Below are positions 42,357 through 53,896 of a stretch of DNA of 64,000 nucleotides, piece by piece. Both the position numbers and the translations under genes were made by a program. The stretch lies in the NCBI GenBank assembly GCA_037176725.1, contig JAZBRS010000035.1, positions 43,906,001 through 43,970,000 of the forward strand, in the 5' to 3' direction. Under the pieces are notes generated by a model. The model made no database searches and was not told the DNA's origin. It saw only the letters and a program-made list of their open reading frames with translations. Source of the stretch: Posidonia oceanica. Its lineage: Eukaryota; Streptophyta; Magnoliopsida; Alismatales; Posidoniaceae. The number at the start of each line of letters is the position of its first letter. The stretch's first letter is position 1.

Positions 42357-45300
42357 TGTAGTAATCCCGGTGTTCAGATCGTCCATGCACACTACTAAAA
42401 GCTTGCGTGCACCGATCGGAATCAGGCTCATTATAAGCGGCTATGTCCGAGGAGGAAGGCTTAACTCGAAAACATTTAAAACAGAGGTGAAAAGATAAGA
42501 AAAGAAGAAGATAAGACAATTCAGAGTCGCCACCGTGTCTATTATCGGGAGACAAGGAAAATCGGGGAAATGCATGGATTAACACGCAAAACCAAGCAAA
42601 GGATGCAATGCAAAGCAATGCAAAGGAAAACAAATGCAAATGATATGACTCATGCCTAGGATAAGGCCAATATGGTCCTTGCGGGCCAAAAGACTGGGCA
42701 AGGACTCTTGTTACGTGCGGAGAAGGTGTTAGGCACCCCCGACACGCCTGAGAATCGGTCTTTCTAGGCTTACGCTCGCATACGTAGGGAAGTGCAGATT
42801 TGAATGCCTAAGTGCCAATGAATGCTTAAATGGATGCTCAAAGGTGTGCTCTAAGTGATGGGATGCAATGCAGGGAAGTAAACGTGCAGTCTAAGCACTT
42901 AGCAACACTGTCTGTGTTCCTAACCGCGCGAAACCTGGCTCGTGAGAACTCTAGGCAGTAAGCATCACTGTCTATATGCAAATACAGGCGGAAAAGCAAA
43001 ACGGCGGTAAAACCAAGCAATGCGGGCAACATGCAAGAGAAAACAACATAAAATATGCAAAACAATGCGAGAAACGGAGGCGGCATGCGAAACGGTGCAA
43101 GAAAACAAGATTGGCATGCAAAACGGTGCGAGAAAACAAAGCAGCACGCGAAACGGTTGAGAAAACAAAGCCAACATGCAAAACGGTGCAAGAAACAGAA
43201 GCGACATGCGAAACGGTGCAAGAAGCAAGAGCGGCACATGAAACGGTGCACGAAACAAAGCCAGCATGCGAAACTATGCCAAAAGTGAAGCGGGCACGTA
43301 AAATGGTGCCAAAGCAAGCGAAATAAAACATTGATAAAGCCATGCAGATGCAGATGCAAAGAGGAAGAGCAAGAGAAGCAAAGGAGAGGCAAACGATGCA
43401 AGTGTAAGAACAAGCGCCGCTTAAAGACCACGCAATGTAGGTGTGAAGACCTACAAAGGGGAAAGGAAGCAAGTGGAGGGATCACCACTGTCTTGTGACT
43501 GTTTCCTACCAAAGTGTCCCACGATATGTCTCGCACACTGCCAAAAGCTCGCAATGCGATCGGATCGTAGAAAAGGGGGAAGAAAGTCGCAATTAGTAGT
43601 GAATCTAGGGGAAACTCGACCCAAAACACTGAGAGTACGCAAAAAGGGGAGATAAAGTTGATAGATAAGAAGAGGGTCCTAATCTACATACTCGAGAAAG
43701 CGGGAAGCAAAAACAATGCATGCAATGCAAATGATGTGCAAATGTATGCTGTGTGGGTGTTCAGGAGGACTTACCTTGGAGATCTGAAGCCTGATCTGAG
43801 AAATGCTTGGTCTGCATGGAAGAGCGCTCCACCGAGGTTGTCCAGGTAGCTTGGTTGAGAAGATCCGGCGGTCCGATCAGAAGATATGCTGGCTTCAAGG
43901 CAGAGGGACCAGAACAGGAGAGAAGAATGGATCTAAGTGTAAAGGAGGTCCTAGGGGTATGCAAAACAGGTCCTCCCATGTAAATGGGAGCTAAGTGTGC
44001 TTAAGTGTGTGCAAAAATGCCAAATGCAAAGATGCAAGGGTGCAAGGGTGCAATGCATGCAAAAATGCAAGAAAAGGACCTAAAAATAACTTTTCAGAAA
44101 ACTTAGGGACCTATATGCAACTTTTGAAAAAGTTAAGGACCTAAATGCATGAATTTTAAAAAGTTAGGGGCTTATGTGCAAGGTTTTTGAAAACTAGGGG
44201 GTCTTAGTGCAATTTTACAAAATGCAGGGTTTAAAATGCAATTTAATAAGGTAAACATGCATTTAAATAAGTTTTGAAATCATGTGAAGGACTAATGTGC
44301 AATTTGAAAATATGCAGGGGTTGAAATGCAATTTTATACAGTAAAACTATGATTTTGAATGGTCTGTGAATTAATCAGTGGACCTATGTGCAATTTTTAA
44401 ATATGTAGGGGCTAAGATGCAATTTTATAAGCAAAAGTATGCATTTAAATGAGTTTTATAAACATGCAGAGGACCTATGTGTAATTCTAAAGCATGCAGG
44501 GTCTAAAATGCAATTTTATAAGGAACAATGTTAAAAAATAGATGTTGTGCATGCAAATGGAGGACTTATGTGCAAAAATCAAAAAGCATGGGGAAATAAT
44601 GCAATGCAGTAAGAAAAGATGGAAAATAAATGCTTAAATCAACAAATCAGAGGACTAAAACGTAAATAAAATAAAAGGCAGGATTAAAATGCAATTTACT
44701 AAGGTAAAATCAGAGTATTAAATGAGATTATCAACTAAAGGACTAACATGCAAAAATAAAAAACTACAGGACTAAAAAAAAAAGAAGAAAATCTAAATTT
44801 GAACTACTGTAGGACTGATAAGTAAATAAAATAAACAGCAGGACTAGAAAATAAATGTGCAGAAACTTAAATGAACTGTAAATGGATTGGAATGTAAATA
44901 AAATAAATAACTGGGCTGAATATAAAGAAAAATAAATAAACTGTAACAGCAGAGGACAGGAAAGCAAATAAAATAACATGCTGGGGCTGAACTAAAGTAA
45001 AAGCTAAAGGAAAACATGGTAGGAGGACTAACTAGCAATTAATCAGTTTTTTAGGTTTTTCATGCAATTTCATATGATTTAAATTCAAACTTAAATGAAT
45101 CTTAAATGATGGTAGGACTGGAAAGTAATAAAATAAAAACATGAGGCAGAAATGCAATATTTGGCAAAAATAGCATGGTTGGCAAAAATAAGTGCATAGT
45201 AAAAAGCTCAGCGGCCATGGACACTGTAGTAATTGCTACCAGTGGCCATGAACGGCGGAGGAGGGACGCTAGGGAGGTGCTGAATGGTGGGCGACCTTCA

Positions 45301-48300
45301 CCAGAGCAGGGCGGAGATCGGTGCAGCGTCGGCGGGCAATGGCGTTGCCCGGTGCAGACCAGAGAAGGCGACAGAGAACTGTAGGACAGGAGGAGGTCGT
45401 CTGGAGAACTGGAGCGACGACAGAGCGATCTGAGGGCAGAGGCGTGTTCCAGGAGTCTCCCCGGAGCTCGGACGATCCCTGGAAGCACGTTCTGCAGACC
45501 GGAGCGGCGAGGCAAGCTCGGAGCTCGCTGGAGAAGACGAGTCAGTAGCGGTGCTGACTTGGCGAGAGAGGAGGGGAAACCCCTATCTGAGGGGTGGAAA
45601 AGCTGGAGAAGGAGAAGATTAGACTACAGGGAGAGAGAGGCACCTGTTTTGCTGGCTAGAACGTCCCCTCGACGCGAGTTGGTTCAGTGGACGTCGGTAG
45701 AGTTCGTCCGGCTGGAGGAGAGGTCGTCGACGGCTCGGGAAGGTTGGAATCTCCATAGGGAAGTCCTCCGGAGCTTCTTGAACGTCTGGAGCGGAGCTTC
45801 GACGACCGGCACGTCAAGTGGGTTCAGTGGGTGCACTGGACATAGCCGGAGGTGGGGGGAGGTGATTGTTGCCCTCTGAACTGAATGGAAGGTGCCGGTG
45901 GGTTTCTAGAGCTTGGGTGAAGGTGAAGGAGGCCTTGAATTGGTCTGAGGAAGGCTGGAGAGGGAGATTGGTGCTGAGGGGATTTTGGGCAGAAATGGGT
46001 CGTAGGTGTTTGTGGTGATGGGTTTCGGCTGTAAGGGTGATGATGGCTGAGGGCTTGGTGGGTTGGAAAGCTGGGGTTCTGGGGAGTATGGTGGTGGAGT
46101 TTGGGGAAGTTTAGTGGTCAGTAGTGCTGGGAATTTTGGGTGGAAGGGAGATGGGTTCTGCTGAAGATTTTAGGGCGTTCGGTGGTTATTTCAGGGAGGG
46201 ATTTGGCTATGGAATGGAGGACTGAAATGCTGGTATTCTGGGTGAGATTGGGGGGTGAATTGGGAGAATTGTGAACGACTGAACGGACTCTGGATTGGGT
46301 GAAATGAAAGTGGAGGAAGAGGACTGTTTTTACAGAGGAAGAAGGAAGGGAATTCGGTGCTCTCAGCTCTGGATTCTCTCTCTCTCTGGAGGACGAAAAG
46401 AGGGCCGTGAAGGAGGAGGTTCGGGCTGGTTTTATCCGGAGCTGATTGAAGGCTGAGTGCGCAGTGGATTTTGAATTTCCACCGGCAAGAGCTGCTGTTT
46501 GCAGAGGGAGGACGACCGGAGGCGACGGGCAGTTAATGCCCCGGAAGTCTCGTAGAGAGAAGAGAGAGGAAGGAGGTGAGCTAGAGCTGATGGGATCGAG
46601 AGGGAAGGAGAAGTTGAATTTGAAGAGGAGAGGAAGATGGCTGGCAGGAGAGGAAGCTGAGGAAGAAGAAGAAGGAGAAGGAGGGAAGAAGGGTGAGGAT
46701 GCTGGCATGGGCCGAGCCTGTGCAAAGGAAAAGAGAAAATAAAAAAAGAAAAGAAAGAAGGAGGGAGTCTGGGCCGGGCCAAGAGGAGAAAAGGAGAGTT
46801 GGGAAAGAAAGAAGAAAAAAGGAAGAAGGAGAAAAAGAAAGGAAGAAGGGGAAGGAGAAAAATAAAAATAAGAATAAAAATAGAAAAGATTTGAAAATGT
46901 TTTTGAAGTAGTTTTTTTTTTAAGTTAGGATTTTTGATTAGGTTTTTAATGATTGTTTTTAATTAGTTAATTAGGATTAGAAAGAGTTTTAATTTTGATT
47001 TAAGTTTTTAGGATTTTGTTAAGTCTTCTTTGATTTGTTTTCTTGATTTTGTTTTAAATGTTTGTTAAAATTTTTTTTAATTGTTTTTAAGTTATGTTTT
47101 TCTTGTTAAGTTGGGGTTTTTAATTAGGATTTTTTAATGGGTTGTTTTTAATTGGTTAGGATGAGTTTTGGTTTTTAGATTTTAGTCTTTTTTCTTAAGT
47201 CTTTTTTTTTTGGTTTTTAATTTTGTTTGTTTAGTTCTTTTAATATTTTTTTAGTTAAGTTTTTCTTGCTAAGTTATTGTTAAGTGTTTTTCAAATTGTT
47301 TCGAGTTTTTGATTGTTTCTTTTTCCTTTTTAATTAAGTTTTCAAATTGTTTCTTTTAGATTTGTTAAGTTATGTTTTTTCTTAATTACTTGCCTTAGTA
47401 TTTTAAATTGTTTCTTTCTTTTTGGGATTTGTTTTTTGATTATTTTCACCAGGGTTCTTACTTTTGGTTTGTTTTGAGTATATTTGGGTTTTTGCTTGAT
47501 TTTATAGCATTTTCTTTTTATTGGTTTTGTATTTTTTAGATTGCCCTCATAGCTTTTAGTTTTAGTTAGGTTTGGTTAGGTTTTTGTTTTTAATTGCTTG
47601 TTTAAGTTTTAAATTGTTTCTTTTTAGGATTTTGATTTGTTTTTCATTTGTTTTAGAGTTTTAAAGGTTTTTTAAGGGTTTTTTAGAGATTTAGTAACTG
47701 AAAGGAATAGAAAAGGAAAAGGAAGAAGAAAAGGGAGAAATGAAGGAGTAATGAAGAAAGGGAGGAGTGGAAGGAAAATAAATGTTAGAAAATCAAGAAA
47801 TAAGCTAAAAATAAAATAAAAATATAAATCAAATGCAGAAGAGATTGATGCACAGCGTGGGCCCACAGCCAGGCAACAAGAAGAGAGAGAAGGGAGTGAA
47901 AGGAAGGAGAATAATCAGGAGAGAGAGAGGAGAGAGAAAAGAATAATCCAGGAGAGAGTAAAGGATAATTTAAAGAAATGAAGGGGTTAGAGGTTTAGAA
48001 AAGAGGTGAAATTTGGCGAGTGTGTAGCCTAGGGTCTCTAGTGTTGGACCTAGGATTTGGGTTTGGATTTGGGAAGGTTTTGGATGGGTTTTGAGGTGTT
48101 GAAAAAAGGGTAGTTTTACCTAGGTTTTTTAGGATTTTTGGGAGTGGTTTTGGTTTGAAAATTTTAAGGATTTTTGGTAGGTTTGCTATGTTGGGGATGG
48201 TGAGTTTTCCTATGGTTTTTGAGTAGTTTTTGGGCTTGGGAATGAGGTGTGATTCTAGGTTAAGTTTAGGCTAGTTTTGAAGAGAAGGATGAAAAGGAAT

Positions 48301-48382
48301 GTGTAGGTTTGGACCTAGATTTGGATTTAGAAGCCACCAGAAGATTCCAATTGATTCAGCCTATCAAAATGAGGTGTCAACT
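42357..48382 (-). repeat. Element C 3' LTR (6.0 kb)
   Basis: The plus view starts TGTAGTAATCCCGGTG and ends GAGGTGTCAACT next to the PPT; the first two bases of the LTR are altered from TG to AG. It has the same architecture as S2: PBS-like AGAGTCGCCA (42523-42532), hairpin block (42719-42739), an ACGGTGCAAGAAAC array (43050-43330), and GCAATTT motifs (44080-45180). It continues with a GC-rich section (45190-46540), purine tracts (46540-46870, 47690-47960) and a T-rich stretch (46900-47680). The ORFs inside are not supported as genes. Confidence 0.9.
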
Positions 48383-48398
48383 GATGCCCCACCCTGAG
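48383..48398 (-). other. Polypurine tract of element C
   Basis: On the minus strand CTCAGGGTGGGGCATC abuts the LTR start. It is interrupted by a T compared with the tracts of A and B. Confidence 0.7.
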
Positions 48399-48928
48399 CG
48401 AGGCCAGGCAAAGCGAGGCCGCTGCTCAGGGTTGACAAGACACCCCATCTGACCGACGAGAGCTGAAGTTTGCTATTGGCGTGAGTTACTTATTCGGCGG
48501 ATGCACCGAAAGTCGTAGCCCGTTGCCGCAATGCAAAGTGCAGGTGCTGATGGATGAGATGCAATGCATGCTAATGCATGCTAATGCAAATGTTAGTGAA
48601 AAAGTTAGTACAGCTAAGAATGCTGATGCAGTACAAGATGATGATGATGTTGGACTAGTATGTAGTGCTAGAAAAGAAAGTGCAAAGATGATGCGAAAGA
48701 AATGCTAAAAGAGAACCGTGATGTAGCGCAATGACCTGGCAGCTAATCCAAATTTGCATGACAGGGCGAGGAAGAAAAGTGCAACTTGTCCCTGCCCGGG
48801 GAGCAAGCTAGCAAAAAGGAGCGTGAGGGGAGAGGGGCCGACTCTCCTATCGTAAGGGGATGCAGGACTTTGTCTTCTTGGGACAAAGTCGCGTGAAGAG
48901 GGTGATAAGATGTCGGACTTATTGGCCG
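48399..48928 (-). repeat. Element C post-PPT conserved block and low-complexity stretch
   Basis: 48399-48545 matches A (1504-1650) and B, including GGCGGATGCACCGAAAGTCG. ATGC-rich low complexity runs to about 48720. Near 48903 there is a first stem GATAAGATGTCGGACTTATT. No gene is supported. Confidence 0.65.
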
Positions 48929-49770
48929 GATAGTTTACGGTCCTATCAACCGGAAGCGATAGTTTACGGACCTATCAACCGGAAGCGATAGTTTACGGAG
49001 CTATCAACCAGAAGCGATAGTTTACGGTCCTATCAACCGAAGGGTGCAGTTGTGAGTGATAGTTACTGGATATCAGCCGTAAAACATGATTGTGCAGGAT
49101 AGTTTACGGTCCTATCAACCGAGAGCGATAGTTTACGGGCCTATCAACTGGGAGCGATAGTTTACGGTCCTATCAACCGGAAGCACAATTCATGAGTGAT
49201 AGTTACTGGTTATCAGCCGTATAACGCAAATGCCAGAGAATGATAGTTTACGGTCCTATCAACCGAAAGCGATAGTTTACGGGCCTATCAACCGGAAGTG
49301 ATAGTTTACGGGCTTATCAACCGGAAGCGATAGTTTACAGTCCTATCAACCGGAAAGGGCATTTGCGAGTGATAGTTACTGGATATCAGCCATATAACAT
49401 GATTGGCGCAGTGATAGTTTACGGTTCTATCAACCGAAAGCGATAGTTTACGGGCCTATCAACCGGGGGCGATAGTTTACGGTCCTATCAACCGGGAGCG
49501 ATAGTTTATGGTTCTATCAATCGGAAAGCGCAATCATGAGGGATAGTTACTGGATATCAGCCATATAACGTAATTGCAAGTGATGGTTTTGGATATCAGC
49601 CAAGGATGAGTTTTGGATCATCAACCAGAGAATGATAGTTTACGGCCCTATCAACCGGAAGGTGCAATTACGAGGGACAGTTACTGGATGTCAGCCGTAT
49701 AACACAACTGCGGGATAGTTTTGGATATCAGCCCAAGATGATAGTTTACGGTCATATCAACTAGAAAGAG
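48929..49770. repeat. 29-bp stem-loop array in element C
   Basis: About 18 copies of a 29-bp unit GATAGTTTACGGTCCTATC plus AACCGGAAGC occur, grouped in threes or fours. The groups are separated by a second unit type containing AGTTACTGGATATCAGCC, giving a higher-order period of about 145-170 bp. Each 29-bp unit contains an inverted repeat GATAG...CTATC. It is not a CRISPR array, as there are no unique spacers. Confidence 0.93.
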
Positions 49771-49773
49771 CAG

Positions 49774-49885
49774 TGATTGATTGATTGATTGATTGATTGA
49801 TGATTGATTGATAAGAAAAAGGTTGATAAGGAAAAGATTGATAAGGAAGAGATTGATTAATGATTGAAAGAGATTGATAAGAAAA
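49774..49885. repeat. GATT microsatellite and GATAAG-rich bridge
   Basis: (GATT)n at about 49775-49811 is followed by TTGATAAGGAAAAGA-like short repeats that grade into the next array. Confidence 0.85.
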
Positions 49886-50690
49886 AGATTGATAAGATAT
49901 CGGACTTATCGGCCGGCAAAGGGAAAGAGATGATAAGATATCGGACTTATCGGCCAGTAAATGGAAAGAGATGATAAGATATCGGACTTATCGGCCGGCA
50001 AATGAATAAAAGAATAGAATGATAAGATATTGAACTTATCGGCCGGCAAAGAGAGGATGAAGGAATGATAAGATATCGGACTTATCGATCGGCAAAGGGA
50101 AAGAGATGATAAGATATCGGACTTATCAGCCGGCAAACGGAAAGAGATGATAAGATATCGGACTTATCGGCTGGCAAATGAATAAAAGAATAGAATGATA
50201 AGATATCGGACTTATCGGCCGGCAAAGAGAGGATGAAGGAATGATAAGATATCGAACTTACCGGCCAGCAAAGGGAAAGAGATGATAAGATATCGGACTT
50301 ATCAGCCGGCAAATGAATAAAAGAATAGAATGATAAGATATCGGACTTATCGGCCGGCAAAGAGAGGATGAAGGAATGATAAGATATCGGACTTATCGGC
50401 CGGCAAAGGGAAAGAGATGATAAGATATTGGACTTATTGGCCGGCAAATGAATTGAAGAATAGAATGATATGATATCAGACTTATCGGCTAGCAAAGAGA
50501 GGATGAAGGAATGATAAGATATCGGACTTATCGGCCGGCAAAGGGAAAGAGATGATAAGATATCAGACTTATCGACCGGCAAAGGGAAAGAGATGATAAG
50601 ATATCAGACTTATCGGCCGGCAAATAAATAAAAGAATAGAATGATAAGATATCAGACTTATCGGCTGGCAAATGAATGGGTTTCGCGAGA
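49886..50690. repeat. 41/46/48-bp stem-loop array in element C
   Basis: About 18 copies of the core GATAAGATATCGGACTTATC plus GGCCGGCAAA are joined to three alternating tails (GGGAAAGAGAT, TGAATAAAAGAATAGAAT, GAGAGGATGAAGGAAT), giving unit lengths of 41, 48 and 46 bp in a repeating order. The core is an inverted repeat (GATAAG...CTTATC). The ORFs across it (for example minus 50582-50082) are repeat artefacts. Confidence 0.93.
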
Positions 50691-51200
50691 GCGAGTCATC
50701 CCATGATACTAGGAATATCATGGGGGAAAGAGAGGTGGAATGATACCAAGGGGCGATCAAAAGATGCCCCTGGTATCAAGATGATACCAAGGGTTGGCCA
50801 GTGCGTCCTTGGCATCGAAAACAGAGGATGAGGACAAAACTGACGTGCTTGCCAGATGAGTAGTTTGGGGTACCAGCCCGAGGGTGACAGGTTGACGGAC
50901 CTATCGTCAGGCAGTTTGGGGTGCCAGCCTGCTGAAGAAGATCCAGATGACGGTGCTCGGCGGCTTTGCTTGCTTGGATGGCATGGGTCAGCACTCGGAA
51001 TGATCGAGGAGGACTTTCCTGCAGTGTTTGGCAGCAAGTCTGGCCAGGGGCCCTGCAGATATGATTAATATGATCATGCATGCACTTGATGCAGATTTGG
51101 AATGCAAACAGGTGGCTCAGAATGCCTTTGTATTGATAGAACATGATTACATGCTTGTGGCAGGCCAAAAGATACAGCATAAGACAAAAGAGGCAAATAG
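50691..51200. repeat. Three-arm inverted repeat and spacer next to the DUF7745 gene
   Basis: GATACCAAGGGGC (50742), GCCCCTGGTATC (50766-50777) and GATACCAAGGG (50783-50793) form three arms in which the middle can pair with either neighbour. A degenerate GACAGGTTGACGGACCTATC lies near 50886, with AGTTTGGGGTGCCAGCC after it. 50940-51200 shows no gene. Confidence 0.65.
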
Positions 51201-52475
51201 CTACATAGATGCTCTAGTCGATCTGAGCCTTCTTTGCCTTTCTAGAGTTAGGGAACTGGGGTCGCCAGGAGATATCTCACTGATAGGCCAGAATGCTTGT
51301 ACCTACGTCAGATATTCAGGAGTGCATCCCGAGCCTTGCGTAGATGTCAGGTCAGTAGACCACACTCCATGCTACATAAGATCAGCCAGCTTAGTTGTAG
51401 CAGATGTCGAGCCGAAAGGATATGCTTGAAGGGGCCTTGGGGCTGTGCTGTCTATGAAAGCGCCCTGCCGGAGGCCGAACTGCCACATGACCTGGATGGG
51501 GTGATACTCCACGCCTCCAGTGAATCCAGGCAGCACCACAAGTCGCGCATCACGGGTATCGAAGAAGATGGTAAAAGGCTCAGCTGCAGATGGAATGATG
51601 CGCCATGTGACGGTGTCGTCTGTCAGCTCAGACAGCTTCTTGTACTCTTCGGGGACTTTCTTGATTGTCCTGGTATGACCGCTGTTGCAGTATGTTTCGA
51701 TAGCGTGGCCCCAGGGGTGCAGTAAGTTCAGCTCCAGATGTGCAGCCAGCCAGATCTGTACTAGCACTCCGCAGCCGTGGAAGTGTCGGCAGTGGTGGGA
51801 GATGCGGTCCAGTCCGCAGTATGTTTCAGCCAAGATGACTGGTGCCAGGTCTATCTGCCTAGTCACCACAGCTAGTGCGATTTCAGCGACTTCTATCGCA
51901 ACTGTCATCTGGCCGTGAGTGAATATCAGCTCTTCCAGAAATCGGGTGACAAATCCTCGAAGCCACAGATCATCTCTGAGCTCAGCACGCTTGTCTATGA
52001 TCTCGTCAAAGTAGTGCAGGCGCAGCATGGGCATGGGGCCGCTGGTGCAGATCAGTCTTTGTTGGCACCGGTCAGTAGATAGCCTAGATAGCTTGCAGAG
52101 GACCGCTATGTACTTGTCACACATCTTGAAAATGGGCGGTCCCATTAGTCGAGAGAAGCCACAGATGCAGCGCACCTCTTCCAGAGTTGGTGTCAGTTTA
52201 GTCCTTCCGAAGCGGAAGACATGGTGCGCCAGCTTCCAGAATCTTGCGGCAGCGCACAGAAGGTGACGGCTTACTTCGACATCAGCCGCCTTCAGCAGTT
52301 TTGTAGGCATGCCCCAGAGGCGTAGCTTTTCACAATCTTCTTGAGTAAGCTTGCCTATCCAACCCCGTAGGGCTTCAGAACATCGCACTGGGGTTTCAAG
52401 AGTAGGATAACCCATGGCGCAGGCTGTAGGGTGAAACAGACAGATGCTGCAGAGCTTGAAGGTACCTGTTATCAA
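51201..52475 (-). pseudogene. DUF7745 / plant-mobile-domain-like protein gene carried by element C
   Basis: A 367-residue open frame (52475-51372) continues in frame through two TAG codons (51372-51374 and 51303-51305) to a stop at 51201. ATG 52412, twenty-one codons in, is an alternative start. Residues about 88-104 (FRFGRTKLTPTLEEV) match the signature of plant DUF7745 proteins, a group related to the plant mobile domain and frequent in plant repeats; the later part is helical with PEEYKKL and Trp-rich segments. The gene is in the same sense as pol, between integrase and the 3' arrays, so it is an extra ORF of the element. Biochemical function is unknown; PMD relatives act in silencing. The family call rests on recognition of motifs only. 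Confidence 0.65.
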
Positions 52476-53896
52476 TACTGTAGACAGTCAGATCACACAG
52501 GCATATAATCACTAAGTGAAAGCAGAGTCTGAAGCTGGTAAAGCAGTTCAATAACATTCAGCAGTTAATATCAGAACAAAGCAGCTAAGCAGACATAAGC
52601 AGGGGTAAGCTGCAGTCTTGTGGACATGGGGGCAAGGACTGGCAGGAGATCAGGACCAGCGCAGCTCAAGCGGCGTCAACGCGTGCTTGGCAAGAGTACT
52701 GCCTCAGAGCCGAGACAAGTTGCAGAGTAGAATGGTTGAGAAGAAGGAAGGGATGATTAGGGATGTAGATATGCATGATGCAGGTTGGTATGCTTAAGAA
52801 ATGATTAGTATGCTTTAGTGCCCTCAGCATACAGAGTGCTTTGATGCCTGTTGCAGAGGAAGGGAGTGGTCCTTGACTCATTGGGCCCTACTTGGACTCT
52901 TAGCTTGCTGGTGGCACTCCAGAACGGGTGTTGGCAGTATACAGGTGGTGGTGCGGTGAGGACAGGCTACCTGCTAAACTCTCAGGACCTACACCTACTT
53001 TTTCTGCTCTCCTTTTTTATTTCTCCCTCGTGGGTGTGCAGTCTTTCTCTGCCCCTAGCTTGGAGATGGTAAGTGTTCGCTTTTGAGGTGGCTAGGTTGT
53101 GGGCCTGTTTAGGCTTACACCCTTGGTTTTCTTCTAAGGTACGAGGAAATGATATTGCCTGTATTTTCGGGCTGATTCTTGTCCAACCCTTTTTCTTTTC
53201 TTTCTTTTTTCTTTTCTTTGCTTGCTTTTTCTCTTTTTTTTTGTTTGCTTGGCTTCTTTTTCTTTTCTTCTCTTCTTTTTTTTTCAAGCTTTTGCTATCC
53301 CCATTTTGGAGGTAAATGGAAGGGTGTTTAGGTTGTAATGGATGTGGGCTTTGGGTCTGCTATGAGATGAGCTGAAGGAGCAGGGTTAGACTGCACACCC
53401 CTATCTCCAAGGCCGGCTTTAGTCTTCATCTTCTGTTCGTTTTGATGTGTCCAAGCCTAGATGTCTATTCTCACTTTTTTTTCGAACTCACATCCTAGCA
53501 TTTTTTTCTCCCTTAGAGGTGTAAGTCCTATGAGTTTAGGCAGTTCGCTTGTCCTGATTGGTGGTGGCTCGCTCAGTAGCTAAGACATCTGAGTAGTGCC
53601 GGGTGAGGCAAGGTGGACTCCTTCCAGAGCAGGCAAGCATTTCCGATTTTCATCACCGGGCAGAAAATGCAATGCGTGGTTTGAGAGGATGACGATGATG
53701 ATTTGAAAAGAGATGATGTATGGAGAGGATGAAATGTGATAGAAGATGTGATTTGAGAAGGATAGAAGAAGCATAAGCGAATGTACGGGAATAAAGGTAG
53801 GAGACAAGATAGAAGATGCAGGTAGGATGAGAATGTAAGGAGTGAGAATGCAACTGTATGGATGGGAGGAAGCATCTGCAACGGGGCCGCCTTGGG
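52476..53896. other. Spacer between integrase and the DUF7745-like gene
   Basis: No protein is recognised on either strand. 53190-53290 is a pyrimidine-rich run, and 53670-53850 is GATGATGATTTGAGAAG-like purine-rich sequence on the plus strand. It may hold the leader or intron of the downstream DUF7745-like gene: a CTACAG just before ATG 52412 would be a plausible splice acceptor. The short ORFs are not supported. Confidence 0.5.

Noticed and set aside
48929..50690. CRISPR-like array of 29-bp repeats
   Set aside because: Units are contiguous or separated by other repeated units; there are no unique spacers and no cas genes, and the setting is a plant retrotransposon.
51028..51725. Plus-strand ORFs overlapping the DUF7745-like gene
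   Set aside because: They are antisense shadows of the minus-strand frame, with no domain signature of their own.
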